Source: a bacterium (GTDB taxonomy: Bacteria > Sysuimicrobiota > Sysuimicrobiia > Sysuimicrobiales > Segetimicrobiaceae). Taken from it: a stretch of DNA of 64,000 bases. Positions 8,356-16,975 of the stretch are shown piece after piece. The position numbers and the translations under genes were made by a program. The stretch is from contig DATGHU010000031.1 in the NCBI GenBank assembly GCA_035307765.1, positions 11,573 to 75,572 on the forward strand, given 5' to 3'. Under the pieces are notes generated by a model that saw only the letters and a list, made by a program, of their open reading frames with translations, did no database searches and was not told where the DNA came from. Every line of letters starts with the position of its first letter. The stretch's first letter is position 1.

Positions 8356-8790
8356 CTACGCCGCTTTCACCTCTGAGGTACAGAACGGGCACCGCACCGC
8401 CTTGAGTGGGATGTCCGAGGTGCAGTACGGGCAGGGCTTCGTGGTCGCGGTGACTGGCTTAGGGCGCTGCATTTTGTTGACCTGCCGGATCAGCAGGAAG
8501 AGGACGAACGCCACGATGACGAAATCGATGATCGTGTTGATGAAGATCCCGTAGTTAATCGTCGGCGCCCCCGCCGCTTTGGCCGCCGCGACCGATGGGT
8601 ACGGCCCTCCCTTCAGGGTGATGAACAGGCTCGAGAAATCGATCCCGCCGAGGGCGAGACCGATCGGCGGCATGATGATGTCGCTTACGAGCGACGTGAT
8701 GATCCGGCCGAACGACGCGCCCAGGATTATTCCGACGGCGAAGTCCAGCAGATTGCCCCGCATCGCGAACTCCCTAAACTCACGCACCAT
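8356..8790 (-). CDS. mscL: Large-conductance mechanosensitive channel with C-terminal zinc ribbon
   Basis: A 144-residue MscL, the homopentameric inner-membrane valve that opens on membrane tension in hypo-osmotic shock. The N-terminal 'FREFAMRGNLLDFAVGIILGASFGRI' helix and TM1 are canonical, and TM2 spans about residues 84-103 with the 'NTIIDFVIVAFVLFLLIR' pattern. After TM2 the usual cytoplasmic helix is replaced by a short linker and two CxxC pairs (Cys120/123 and Cys134/137), a zinc-ribbon-like tail. The start is set at the conserved MVREFREF rather than the upstream in-frame ATG. Confidence 0.93.
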   Translation of the reverse strand: MVREFREFAMRGNLLDFAVGIILGASFGRIITSLVSDIIMPPIGLALGGIDFSSLFITLKGGPYPSVAAAKAAGAPTINYGIFINTIIDFVIVAFVLFLLIRQVNKMQRPKPVTATTKPCPYCTSDIPLKAVRCPFCTSEVKAA

Positions 8791-8804
8791 GGTCGACCCC
8801 CCGA

Positions 8805-9686
8805 TCACCGATTTTGATCATGCAGGAGCGCCGATGCACCGGACGGCCGGGTAGGGTGGGTGGGCCACCGGCTGTCGTCGACCGCGGTCACGAAATCGAG
8901 GAGCGCGCGGTTGAAGGCGTCCGGCTCTTCCAGGTTCATCGTGTGGCCGGTCGTGGGGCAGACGAACAACCCGGCGGTCGAGATCTGTTGCTTCATCAAC
9001 AACCCTGGGGCCAGACACGGATCGTCCTCGTCGCCGTTGACGATCAGTGTGGGGACCTTGAGCGTCGCGAGGGAACCCTTGAGGTCGTAGACCGAGGCGC
9101 GGCCCCCTTGCACGCCGCGCATCGTGTTGGCGCTCCCGCGCGCCGAGTGTTTGGCGAGGGCGTCGGCGAATTCCTGCCAGCCGCGCGGATCCTTCCGCAT
9201 GAACTGGACCCGGAAAGGCCCCCGGGCGTAGGCGGCGGCGACGGCCGCCATCCCTTCGTGCTCGATCCTGCGGGCCAACTCCTCGGCATCCCGGCGAAAC
9301 TGGACCTGGTCATCGGACCCGTAGCCGCACCCCGCGACGACGAGTGACCGGGCGAGCGTCGGATACCGAAGCCCAAGGTGCAGGGTGGCGTAGCCGCCCA
9401 TGGAGAGGCCGACGACGTGCGCCGGCGCGAGCTGGAGGTGCATGATCAGGCCGCGCAGGTCCTCGACCGCGTGATCCTGGGAGTAGGCCGCCGCGTCCTC
9501 GGGCACGTCGGAGGGAGGGTAGCCCCGGGCATTGTAGGTGACCACCCTGTATCTGCGGGCGAAGAACTTGACCTGAGGATCCCAGCTGCGTTGGTCCCCG
9601 GCAAACTCGTGCGCGAAGACGATGGGCACGCCCGTACCGTAGACTTCATAGTGCAGGCGTATCCCATTGATCAGCGCTGCTGGCAT
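8805..9686 (-). CDS. Alpha/beta hydrolase
   Basis: A 293-residue alpha/beta-hydrolase. Recognisable elements are the oxyanion-strand 'VPIVFAHEFAGDQRSWDPQ', the nucleophile elbow GLSMGG (catalytic Ser), the acid Asp in 'LIVNGDEDDPCL' and the C-terminal catalytic His in 'TTGHTMNLEEPDAFN'. No signal peptide, so a cytoplasmic esterase, lactonase or C-C hydrolase is likely. The start is taken at MPAALING because upstream in-frame sequence is low-complexity Arg/Pro translation. It lies 14 bases upstream of mscL on the same strand, so the two may be cotranscribed. Confidence 0.88.
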   Translation of the reverse strand: MPAALINGIRLHYEVYGTGVPIVFAHEFAGDQRSWDPQVKFFARRYRVVTYNARGYPPSDVPEDAAAYSQDHAVEDLRGLIMHLQLAPAHVVGLSMGGYATLHLGLRYPTLARSLVVAGCGYGSDDQVQFRRDAEELARRIEHEGMAAVAAAYARGPFRVQFMRKDPRGWQEFADALAKHSARGSANTMRGVQGGRASVYDLKGSLATLKVPTLIVNGDEDDPCLAPGLLMKQQISTAGLFVCPTTGHTMNLEEPDAFNRALLDFVTAVDDSRWPTHPTRPSGASALLHDQNR

Positions 9687-10180
9687 CTGAGGGCCTCCCG
9701 GCTTCCGCTGGACCGCTGCACGTGGGGGATTGGCCTCGGCGCGACGAAGCCCCTGCCTGTACCGCCCGCGGAAGCGCAAGTTCCCCGGGTGTGCGTGGAC
9801 CTGTGATTCTGCATTGAGTATGCGAGGGGATCCCGGTCGGCTGCCCATCGACCCGTGGGGAGTTCGTTGCGAACCGCATGCGTCTTCGTTCTCTTTCACC
9901 CGAATCCATCGGTCGTGGAACGGCGCGGCTGCCGTCGCCACCGTGGATGCGGCCGTGACCGTCCGGTCGGTCGGACCCGCGTCGAGCGCATGTCAAAATG
10001 GGACCGCAGGAAATCATGTGTTTTGAAAGAAGCGGACCACTCCAAGATGGCTTGGAGGTATCGAAGTGTTCGATGTCATCCCGCAGCGGAGGCATCCAAT
10101 GGCATTTCACCCTTCTTGCGGAAGAGCACGGGATGGTTCCGTGATCGGATGCGGCTGACGGGGCACACACGGGGGTTCGA
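9687..10180. other. 494-base intergenic region between divergent hydrolase and M23 genes
   Basis: This gap separates divergent genes, so it should contain promoters for both. I see no convincing reading frame: the short frames present have no ribosome-binding site or recognisable motif. A small inverted repeat GTCCG...CGGAC lies near 9959-9976. A TTGAAA at 10023-10028 lacks a good -10 at the right distance. A T-loop-like string near 10171-10185 does not form a tRNA arm. No riboswitch was recognised. Confidence 0.4.
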
Positions 10181-11119
10181 ATGCCAAAGCACGGCGGGGT
10201 AGCCGCGCGGTGCCCGCGGGGTCGAAGCGGGGCCGCCGCTCGACTCGTGACGATCGCGGGGCTCGTTGGCGTGTTGGGAGCCGGGGCCCCTCCGGCATGC
10301 TCCGCTCCTCTGGCGCAGCCCCCGGGGATCCTTCGGGTCACACCGGCCTCCCCGGTTCAGGGGGACACGGCGGTGGTCCTCGTCTCGGCGCCGGCGGGAG
10401 CCGAGGTGCGGGTGCGATGGGACGGTCGCGCGCTGTCGCTCTTCCGCCTCCCGGACGGATCACGGCGGGCGCTGATCGGAACGGACCCGGACGTCGCGCT
10501 CGGGGCGCACACGCTGTCGGCGACGGTGGCGGAGGCGACCGGCCCGACGGTTCGGCTCTCCCAGGTCGTCCGGATTCGTTCGGGGCGTTTTGGGATTCGC
10601 AACCTGACGCTTCCCCCGCACACCTTTGCGTTGATCACCGCGAAGAACCTCTCCACGGAGCAGCGGGCCCTAGGCCCGGTCCTCAGCCTGCGCACGCCGG
10701 TGGCGTTTTGGTCCGGCGCCTTCCAGGCACCCTCGTCGGGGGCGATGGACTCCCCGTACGGTGAGCAGGGAGTGTACAACGGCCACCGGGAGTGGTGGCA
10801 CCAGGGGATCGACTTCTCCGCGGCCGAGGGGTCGCCGATCTTGGCGGCCAACGGCGGGATGGTGGTCCTGGCGGAGATGCTGCCGCTGGGGGGCAATACC
10901 GTGGTCATCGATCACGGGCAGGGTGTCCTGACCGAATATCTGCACCTTTCGGCGTTTGCGGTCCACAAGGGATCCCGGGTGGAGCGGGGGGTTCCGATCG
11001 GCCGGATCGGCGCGACCGGCCTGGTTACCGGCCCGAGCCTGCACTGGGGATTGTACGTCAACGGCATCCCCGTGAACCCGATGTTCTGGATGGTGCCGCG
11101 TCCGTGGCTGACGTCCTGA
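10181..11119 (+). CDS. M23 (LytM-like) metallopeptidase, secreted
   Basis: A 312-residue secreted or envelope-anchored endopeptidase expected to cleave peptidoglycan cross-links. The N terminus (residues about 20-42) is a basic-hydrophobic signal segment with an Ala-rich cleavage region. An Ig-like middle region follows, then the M23 domain with 'HQGIDFSAAEGSPILAANGG' (zinc His and Asp), 'TEYLHLS' (His) and 'LHWGLYVNGIPVNPMFWM' (zinc His). All four motif residues are present, so it is probably catalytically active rather than an EnvC-type activator. ATG 10181 is preceded by GGGGG. It stands alone. Confidence 0.9.
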   Translation: MPKHGGVAARCPRGRSGAAARLVTIAGLVGVLGAGAPPACSAPLAQPPGILRVTPASPVQGDTAVVLVSAPAGAEVRVRWDGRALSLFRLPDGSRRALIGTDPDVALGAHTLSATVAEATGPTVRLSQVVRIRSGRFGIRNLTLPPHTFALITAKNLSTEQRALGPVLSLRTPVAFWSGAFQAPSSGAMDSPYGEQGVYNGHREWWHQGIDFSAAEGSPILAANGGMVVLAEMLPLGGNTVVIDHGQGVLTEYLHLSAFAVHKGSRVERGVPIGRIGATGLVTGPSLHWGLYVNGIPVNPMFWMVPRPWLTS

Positions 11120-11176
11120 GCGGACGGCGAAATCGCCCGCCGGGCCGCGCGGGATTCCCCCGCATCGCGGTCCCGC

Positions 11177-12817
11177 CTACTGGATCACGACGTCGAAGAG
11201 GCGGGGCCCGTCGCTTCGACTGGCAAGCGCGTCGCGGAGTTCGTCCGGCCGCGTGATCACGGACGCCGGAACCCCGAACCCCTGGGCGACGCTGGGGATG
11301 TCGACGACCGGCGCGTCGAGATCCATGCCGATCAGTCGTTCCGCCGGGACGGCGCCGCCTTTGTAGGTCGCCATCCCATCCTTCAGCACCTGGTAGGCGC
11401 GGTTGTCCATCACCAACACCGTGACCGGCACCCGGTATCGGGCCGCGGTCCACAGCGCCTGTACCGTGTACATCAGCGACCCGTCCCCGATCGTGCAGAT
11501 CACCCGACGGTCCGGCCACGCCATCTGGGCGCCCAGGCTGGCCGGAAGGCCGAGCCCCAGCGATCCGGCGGCGAGCCCCAGGTAGGCCTGCTCCGAGCGG
11601 AACGGCAGGTATCGGTCGATGATCCGGGCGGCGGTGATCGCTTCATCGACGATCGTCACGGAGTCGTCCATCGCCTCCCCGAGCGTCCGGTACACGAACT
11701 CCTGGGTCATCCGCGCCCCCGCCGCCGGAGGGGCGGCCGCCGCCAGCCATCCTTCCTCGCGCCGGTTTCGTTCCCGCCGGACCTGCGCCGTCCGCGCCGC
11801 GGCTTCCCGCCGGCCTTCCGCGGTCATGCGCTCCCCGAGTCTGGCGGCCACGCTCGGCAAGATCGCGGCCAAGTCCCCGACGACTCCGAGCGTGACCGGG
11901 AGGTTCTTGCCGATCTCCCAGGCGTCCGGATCAATGTGGATCACCGAGGTCTGCGGCGAAAGCCGCACGGGCGGTGTGTACAGGAGTCCTGCAAATTTGC
12001 GCGCCCCCGCGACGAGGACGACGTCGGCGTCACCCAGTTCCGCACGCAGTTGGGTGAGCGACAGCCCGATCATGCCCAGGTACTGCGGATGATCCGTCGG
12101 GAACACGGACCGGACGGGCAGCCGCTCGCCGTAGGCTCGGGCCCCGGTCAGCTCCGCGATCCGGACGAGCGCCGTTCGGGCCTCCGGGGTCGCCGCCGAG
12201 GCGCCGACGATGAGGACGGGCCGGTGCGCGCGCGCCAGCGAATCGGCGATCCGGTCGAGCACCGCAGGGGGCGGCGCGCTGCCTCCGGCCACCTCGATCC
12301 ACGGCGCGGGATCGCCCGCCTCCTCGTCCAGGCAGTCCATCGGCAGCGACAGAAACACCGGGCCGGCGGGGGGCGCCGCGGCGGTCTTGAACGCTCTCGC
12401 CAGCGCGATCGGGATGTCCGCGCCGGTTCGAGCCTCGTACGACCATTTCGTGAAGCCCGAGGCCAGGCGCGCGAGGTCGCTCCACAGCGCGGGTTCCTGG
12501 AGCATCAGCCGGCGGTCCACCTGACCGGCGGTGACCACCATCGGGGTCTTGGCCCGGCAGGCGTTGAAGATGTTGCCGAGCCCGTTGGCCACCCCCGGGG
12601 TGATGTGGAGGTTGACGAACGCCGGCGCCCCGGTCGCCTGAGCGTAGCCGTAGGCCATGCCGACGGGGATCGCATCTTGGAGCGCCAGGACGTACGTGAT
12701 GTCGGGGTAGTCGGCGAACATCTCCATGAAATTGAGCTCGGTCGTGCCGGGGTTGCCGAAGACGTAACGGATCCCGCGATCCCGGAGCATCTCGAACAGC
12801 GCGGTCTTCGCCTGCAT
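11177..12817 (-). CDS. Thiamine-diphosphate-dependent decarboxylase, benzoylformate decarboxylase-like
   Basis: A 546-residue three-domain ThDP enzyme: Pyr domain (residues 1-170), central domain (190-320) and PP domain (360-546). The opening 'RYVFGNPGTTELNF' and 'YVLALQDAIPVGMAYGYAQATG' match the benzoylformate decarboxylase branch, and GDGSLMYT...DNRAY is the Mg2+/diphosphate-binding motif. The residue normally a catalytic Glu that contacts the thiazolium pyrimidine is Asp48 here ('ALQD' instead of 'ALQE'). The His of 'VNLHITPG' is kept. It follows the RraA-family gene by 7 bases and is likely cotranscribed. Function is probably decarboxylation or carboligation of a 2-oxoacid; the residue change leaves activity uncertain. 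Confidence 0.87.
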   Translation of the reverse strand: MQAKTALFEMLRDRGIRYVFGNPGTTELNFMEMFADYPDITYVLALQDAIPVGMAYGYAQATGAPAFVNLHITPGVANGLGNIFNACRAKTPMVVTAGQVDRRLMLQEPALWSDLARLASGFTKWSYEARTGADIPIALARAFKTAAAPPAGPVFLSLPMDCLDEEAGDPAPWIEVAGGSAPPPAVLDRIADSLARAHRPVLIVGASAATPEARTALVRIAELTGARAYGERLPVRSVFPTDHPQYLGMIGLSLTQLRAELGDADVVLVAGARKFAGLLYTPPVRLSPQTSVIHIDPDAWEIGKNLPVTLGVVGDLAAILPSVAARLGERMTAEGRREAAARTAQVRRERNRREEGWLAAAAPPAAGARMTQEFVYRTLGEAMDDSVTIVDEAITAARIIDRYLPFRSEQAYLGLAAGSLGLGLPASLGAQMAWPDRRVICTIGDGSLMYTVQALWTAARYRVPVTVLVMDNRAYQVLKDGMATYKGGAVPAERLIGMDLDAPVVDIPSVAQGFGVPASVITRPDELRDALASRSDGPRLFDVVIQ

Positions 12818-12824
12818 CAGCCGC

Positions 12825-13517
12825 TCACCCCCGCAGCTTGTGGTACAGCTCCTCGAACCCCGGTCGAGAGAAGCCAGAGCCCTGGCAGTAGCCGATGAGC
12901 TGCCGCTCCACGCGGTCCACTTTTTCCACGCCCTCGGCGATCCGGCCCGCGATCTCCAGCGGGATCGAGATGATCCCGTGCTGGTCCCCGTGCAGCAGAT
13001 CCCCCGTCCGGACGGTCAACCCCCCCACCTGCACCGGCCCCCCGATCTCCACGAGGTGCACGTAGGCGTGGGAGACGGAGACGCTTCCGGCGAAGAAGTG
13101 GAACCCGAGCGCGCGGACCTCGTCCAGATCGCGCACTGAGCCGTTGGTGATCGTGCCGACGCAGCCGAGAGCCCGGTGGATGTTGCTCTGCACATCGCCC
13201 CAAAACGCGCCGACTCCCGGCGGGTCATCGAGATCCTGAATGACCACGATGCGGGGCGCGGGGATCTCCTCCACCGCCCGCCAGGAGGCGGGGCGAAGGG
13301 CGGCCGCCTCGGGGGGCGCGGCCGCGCTCGCGCGGATCGTGGCCGTGAACGCGTACCCGACCATCGTCCCGAGCTCGGGGAAGAGACAGCGGATCTGGCT
13401 CGACATGAACCCGGCCGTTCGTGGGCGGACGTTGAAGGTTTCGATCGCGTTGGCGATCGTCGGGCTTGAGTACAGCCGGAGTTCGGCCAGGCGGTCGGGC
13501 GGGAGAGGATCGGCCAT
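12825..13517 (-). CDS. RraA family protein (HMG aldolase/oxaloacetate decarboxylase-like)
   Basis: A ~230-residue protein of the RraA/4-hydroxy-4-methyl-2-oxoglutarate aldolase superfamily. Motifs are 'GCVGTITNGSVRDLDEVRALGFHFFAG' (the family's G-x-R-D metal/substrate loop) and 'VQVGGLTVRTGDLLHGDQHGIISIP'. True RraA inhibits RNase E, but the conserved aldolase-type residues and the neighbouring 2-oxoacid decarboxylase favour a lyase role in a catabolic route. The frame is open far upstream, antisense to the MFS gene. ATG 13517 gives the usual family length; ATG 13559 is an alternative. Confidence 0.87.
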   Translation of the reverse strand: MADPLPPDRLAELRLYSSPTIANAIETFNVRPRTAGFMSSQIRCLFPELGTMVGYAFTATIRASAAAPPEAAALRPASWRAVEEIPAPRIVVIQDLDDPPGVGAFWGDVQSNIHRALGCVGTITNGSVRDLDEVRALGFHFFAGSVSVSHAYVHLVEIGGPVQVGGLTVRTGDLLHGDQHGIISIPLEIAGRIAEGVEKVDRVERQLIGYCQGSGFSRPGFEELYHKLRG

Positions 13518-13613
13518 GAGCGCCTCCACTGCGCGTGTCGTGAGATGCCGCCGAGACATTCTCGCGGGGATTCGACGTCCCCTTCCCCCGCGGGCCGGGG
13601 CGAGGGCGGCGTG

Positions 13614-14819
13614 ATGCCTCAATGGCAGCGGAACCTCTACGCGATCTGGTCGGCGCAGTTTTTGGCGATGGTCGGGCTCACCCTGATCGTCCCGTTTCTG
13701 CCCTTCTACATCCGCTCGCTTGGGGTCTCGACCGTGCAGGACGTGGAGCGGTGGAGCGGGTTTCTGTTTGCGGCCCCGTTCCTGGTCCAGACTCTGGCCG
13801 CGCCGCTGTGGGGGGTGCTCGGCGATCGCTACGGCCGGAAGATGATGGTGATGCGGGCGATGCTCGGAATCGGCGTGACCAATATGCTCTCGGCGCTGGT
13901 GCAGCGCCCGGGGCAGTTGGTGGCCCTCCGTGCCGTCCAGGGCGGCGTGTCCGGGTTCGTCGCGGCGGGCAACGCGCTGGTCACGGTGGCCATCCCACCG
14001 GACCGTATGGGCGCCGCGCTGGGAGTCCTTCAGACATCGTTGACGGCGGGGGGGATCATCGGGCCGCTGATCGGCGGCGCCCTCGCCGACGCCGTCGGCT
14101 ACCGGAACGTGTTCGTCATCACCGGGGGGATGTGCTGGGTCGCCGCCGGGGTCGTCCTCCGCGGGGCCCACGAGGAGGCTCCGCCCGCCCACGCCCGGCG
14201 CGCCGGACCGGGCGTGGGGGCAAATCTGGCGCACTTCTTCCGCTCCCCGGCCCTGCGGACGACCGGGATGCTCCTCTGCACGAGCCAGATCGCGATCATG
14301 TGCGTCGAGCCGATCTTCGCGGTCTACGTGAGCACCCTCGGCGTGCCGCCGGAGCGGGCGGCGACCGTGGCCGGGGTGCTCTTTTCCGTCACCGGGTTCA
14401 CCTCGATGCTCGGGGCCCCGCTGTGGGGGCGGATGGCCGACCGGGGCGGAGAGCGGCGGGTCCTGCTGCTGACATTGTGCGGATCGGCGCTGGCCTATGC
14501 CGCGCAGGCGTTCGCGCAGACCCCGGTTGAGCTCTTCGTCTTCCGGGCGGCCCTCGGGTTTTTCATGGGCGGCATGCTGCCGCCCCTGTACGCGATCGTG
14601 GTCCGATCGGCGCCGCCGGACCGGCTGGGCGGGATCATGGGGCTCACCAGCAGCTCGATCATGCTGGGAAGCGTGATCGGGCCGCTGGTGGGCGGGTTGC
14701 TATCCGCGGCCATCGGCATTCGCTGGATCTTTGCCGTCGCGGCGGTGGTGATGGGGATCTCCGCCCTGGGGTCTCGCGGACTGGGGCGGTCCTCCGACAC
14801 CGAGCCCGCACCGCCGTGA
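13614..14819 (+). CDS. MFS transporter (drug-efflux type)
   Basis: A ~401-residue, twelve-helix major facilitator. The loop between helices 2 and 3 reads 'GVLGDRYGRKMMVMRAMLGIG', the classic MFS motif A, repeated in the second half as 'GRMADRGGERRVLL'. An 'RAVQGG' motif B-like segment is also present. This arrangement is typical of MdtG/TetA-like drug exporters. The ATG at 13614 (with GTG at 13611) was chosen over an upstream ATG because the extension is low-complexity. It is divergent from the RraA gene with about 96 bases between starts. Confidence 0.9.
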   Translation: MPQWQRNLYAIWSAQFLAMVGLTLIVPFLPFYIRSLGVSTVQDVERWSGFLFAAPFLVQTLAAPLWGVLGDRYGRKMMVMRAMLGIGVTNMLSALVQRPGQLVALRAVQGGVSGFVAAGNALVTVAIPPDRMGAALGVLQTSLTAGGIIGPLIGGALADAVGYRNVFVITGGMCWVAAGVVLRGAHEEAPPAHARRAGPGVGANLAHFFRSPALRTTGMLLCTSQIAIMCVEPIFAVYVSTLGVPPERAATVAGVLFSVTGFTSMLGAPLWGRMADRGGERRVLLLTLCGSALAYAAQAFAQTPVELFVFRAALGFFMGGMLPPLYAIVVRSAPPDRLGGIMGLTSSSIMLGSVIGPLVGGLLSAAIGIRWIFAVAAVVMGISALGSRGLGRSSDTEPAPP

Positions 14820-14835
14820 GTCGGATTCCGCCTCG

Positions 14836-15867
14836 CTACCCCTGGCCGCAGAGGGCTTTCGCCAGGGCCGCGACCGCCTCCGGGGTGGGGACGGTCAGGT
14901 CCTCCAAGACGGGGGAGAACGGCACGGGGACGTTCATCGCCCCCAGCCGCTTGACCGGGGCGTCCAGGTAGTCGAACGCGCCGTCCGCGATCAACGAGGC
15001 GATTTCCGCCGTCACCCCGTACTGCTGGTATCCTTCATCGACCACGATCGCCCGCCCGGTCTTCCGCACCGAGGCGATGATCGTCTCGCCGTCGAGCGGC
15101 AGCAGGGTGCGGGGGTCGACGATTTCGGCGCTGATCCCATCTTCTTCGAGGAGCCGCGCGGCCTGGAGGGCGGTGTGCACCATGCTGCTGGTGGCGACGA
15201 TCGTGACGTCGGTCCCCGGCCGCTTGATGTCGGCGACCCCGAATGGGACGGTGTGGTCGCCGTCCGGGACGGGTCCGCGGAGCGAGTACATCATCTTGTC
15301 CTCGAAGAAGACGACGGGATTGTCGTCGCGGATGGCGGTCTTGAGCAGGCCCTTGGCGTCCGCCGGAGTGGACGGCAGCGCCACCTTCAGCCCGGGGACG
15401 TGGGCGACCCACGCGTAGAGGCTCTGGCTGTGTTGCGCCGCGGACCGACGGGTCGCGCCCATCGTGGTGCGAACCACCAGCGGCGCGCGGAGTTTGCCGC
15501 CGGACATGTAGTGCACCTTCGCCGCCTGGTTGGCGATTTGGTCCATGGCCAGCGTCAAGAAGTCGCCGAACATGATGTCGATGACCGGCCGCATCCCGGT
15601 CATCGCCGCGCCGACCCCGATCCCGGTGATGCCCGCTTCCGAGATCGGCGAGTCGATCACCCGCTCCCGCCCGAACTCGTCCACGAGCCCGCTCAGCACC
15701 TTGAACACCGTTCCCGCCTCGGCGACGTCCTCGCCGACGATAAACACCCGCGGGTCGCGGCGCATCTCCTCCGCGAGTGCCTCCCGGATCGCCTGCCCAA
15801 AGGTAACCTCCCGCATCCCCGCCGGCCCGCCCCCGGCCGGGGCCTGCTCCTGTCTAAGCATAGACAT
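14836..15867 (-). CDS. 2-oxoacid dehydrogenase E1 component, beta subunit
   Basis: A 343-residue transketolase-like E1-beta. Conserved blocks include 'VFIVGEDVAEAGTVFKVL' (family Glu), 'ERVIDSPISEAGITGIGVGAAMTGMRPV', 'TTMGATRRSAAQHSQSLYAWVAHVPGLKV' and the C-terminal 'VDEGYQQYGVTAEI'. It pairs with the alpha subunit to form the alpha2beta2 decarboxylase of pyruvate, acetoin or branched-chain 2-oxoacid dehydrogenases. The start overlaps the alpha-subunit stop by 14 bases. No lipoyl E2 or E3 gene is nearby, so its partners are encoded elsewhere or it works on its own. Confidence 0.93.
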   Translation of the reverse strand: MSMLRQEQAPAGGGPAGMREVTFGQAIREALAEEMRRDPRVFIVGEDVAEAGTVFKVLSGLVDEFGRERVIDSPISEAGITGIGVGAAMTGMRPVIDIMFGDFLTLAMDQIANQAAKVHYMSGGKLRAPLVVRTTMGATRRSAAQHSQSLYAWVAHVPGLKVALPSTPADAKGLLKTAIRDDNPVVFFEDKMMYSLRGPVPDGDHTVPFGVADIKRPGTDVTIVATSSMVHTALQAARLLEEDGISAEIVDPRTLLPLDGETIIASVRKTGRAIVVDEGYQQYGVTAEIASLIADGAFDYLDAPVKRLGAMNVPVPFSPVLEDLTVPTPEAVAALAKALCGQG

Positions 15868-16849
15868 CTTCGGTCACCTCGCTCGGGTCGGGGTAGGGGG
15901 CTTGGAGCGCGAAGGCCACCCCCGCCTCGATCTCGGTCCGGGCGCCGTCCTCGATCCGCTCCAGCGCGGCGGCGTCCGCCATCCGCTGCTGGATCAGCCA
16001 CAGCCCCAGCAGCCGGACCGGATCTCGGTCGTGCGTCCAGGCCTGCTCCTCCTCGGCTGCGCGGTAGGAGGCCCGGTTGATGTCGCCGACGTGGTGACCG
16101 CGAAACCGGTAGGTGTGGCAGATCAGAAACGCCGGTCCCTCGCCCCGGCGCGCCCGCTCCACGGCGGGGAGCGCGGCCGCGTGGACGGCCCGCACGTCCT
16201 GGCCGTCGACCTCTTCGGTGCTCACCCCCCACGCCGCCGGACGCGCCTTGGGATCCCCCGCGGTGACCTCGGAGGCGGCGGTGTATTCCCCGAATCGGTT
16301 GTGCTCGCAGACGTAGATGACGGGGAGTTTCCACAGGGACGCCATGTTCATCGCTTCATACAGCAACCCCTGATTGAGGGCGCCGTCGCCGAAGAAACAG
16401 ACCGCGACCTGGTCGGTCGCCCGCATCTTGGCGGAGAGGGCGGCCCCGGCGGCGATCCCGGTGCTGCCCCCCACAATGGCGTTCGCGCCGAGGTTACCGG
16501 TCTCCGGATCGGCGATATGCATCGAGCCGCCCTTGCCCCGGCAATACCCCGCCGCCTTTCCCAGCAGCTCGGCAAACATCCGGTCCGGCGCCGCGCCCTT
16601 GGCGAGGCAGTGCCCGTGGCCGCGGTGGGTGCTGGTGATGTAGTCGTCGCGCCGCAGGGCCTGGCAGATCCCCACCGCGACGGCCTCCTCGCCGATGTAG
16701 AGATGCGCGAGCCCGGGCATCTTCCCGCCCGTGTACAGTTCGTTGACCTGCTCCTCGAACAGCCGGATCCGCAGCATCTGCCGGTACATCTCGAGCCCTT
16801 GATCCCGGGTCACGCCCGGCGATGGGCGTCCGTGGACTCCGAGCTCCAT
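15854..16849 (-). CDS. 2-oxoacid dehydrogenase E1 component, alpha subunit
   Basis: A ~331-residue ThDP-binding E1-alpha. It shows 'HLYIGEEAVAVGICQALRRDDYITSTHRGHGHCLAKG' early, 'GKGGSMHI', the GDGA...N ThDP/Mg2+ motif in 'VCFFGDGALNQGLLYEAMNMASLWKLPVIYVCEHN' and 'HTYRFRGHHVGDIN' (phosphorylation-loop region). The pattern is closest to acetoin/pyruvate dehydrogenase alpha chains. ATG 16849 is preceded by GGTGAGG; another in-frame ATG is at 16864. It is transcribed just before the beta subunit and separated from the upstream peptidase gene by a GC-rich hairpin region. Confidence 0.93.
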   Translation of the reverse strand: MELGVHGRPSPGVTRDQGLEMYRQMLRIRLFEEQVNELYTGGKMPGLAHLYIGEEAVAVGICQALRRDDYITSTHRGHGHCLAKGAAPDRMFAELLGKAAGYCRGKGGSMHIADPETGNLGANAIVGGSTGIAAGAALSAKMRATDQVAVCFFGDGALNQGLLYEAMNMASLWKLPVIYVCEHNRFGEYTAASEVTAGDPKARPAAWGVSTEEVDGQDVRAVHAAALPAVERARRGEGPAFLICHTYRFRGHHVGDINRASYRAAEEEQAWTHDRDPVRLLGLWLIQQRMADAAALERIEDGARTEIEAGVAFALQAPYPDPSEVTEDVYA

Positions 16850-16880
16850 CGTCCTCACCCCCACCGTATCGGGTCCTGCC

Positions 16881-16958
16881 GGGCCGCCCCAGGGGCGGGA
16901 CGGCCCTCGACCGATCTCAACAGCGTTGCGAGTTTCGCGCGTCCGCCCGAGGGGGCGG
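16881..16958 (-). terminator. GC-rich hairpins between the M28-like gene and the E1-alpha gene
   Basis: Two strong inverted repeats lie in the 111-base gap. CCGCCC/GGGCGG (16943-16948 with 16953-16958, loop of four) is followed in the transcription direction by GGGCCG...CGGCCC (16881-16906) with an inner CCCC/GGGG pairing. No T-run follows, so this may be a Rho-dependent or structure-only termination region separating the peptide-transport operon from the E1 genes. Confidence 0.35.
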
Positions 16959-16975
16959 CCCCCACCCCCGGTGCG

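Noticed and set aside
10171-10185. T-loop-like string GGTTCGAAT suggesting a tRNA
   Set aside because: Flanks do not pair as a T-stem and no acceptor, D or anticodon arms fit.
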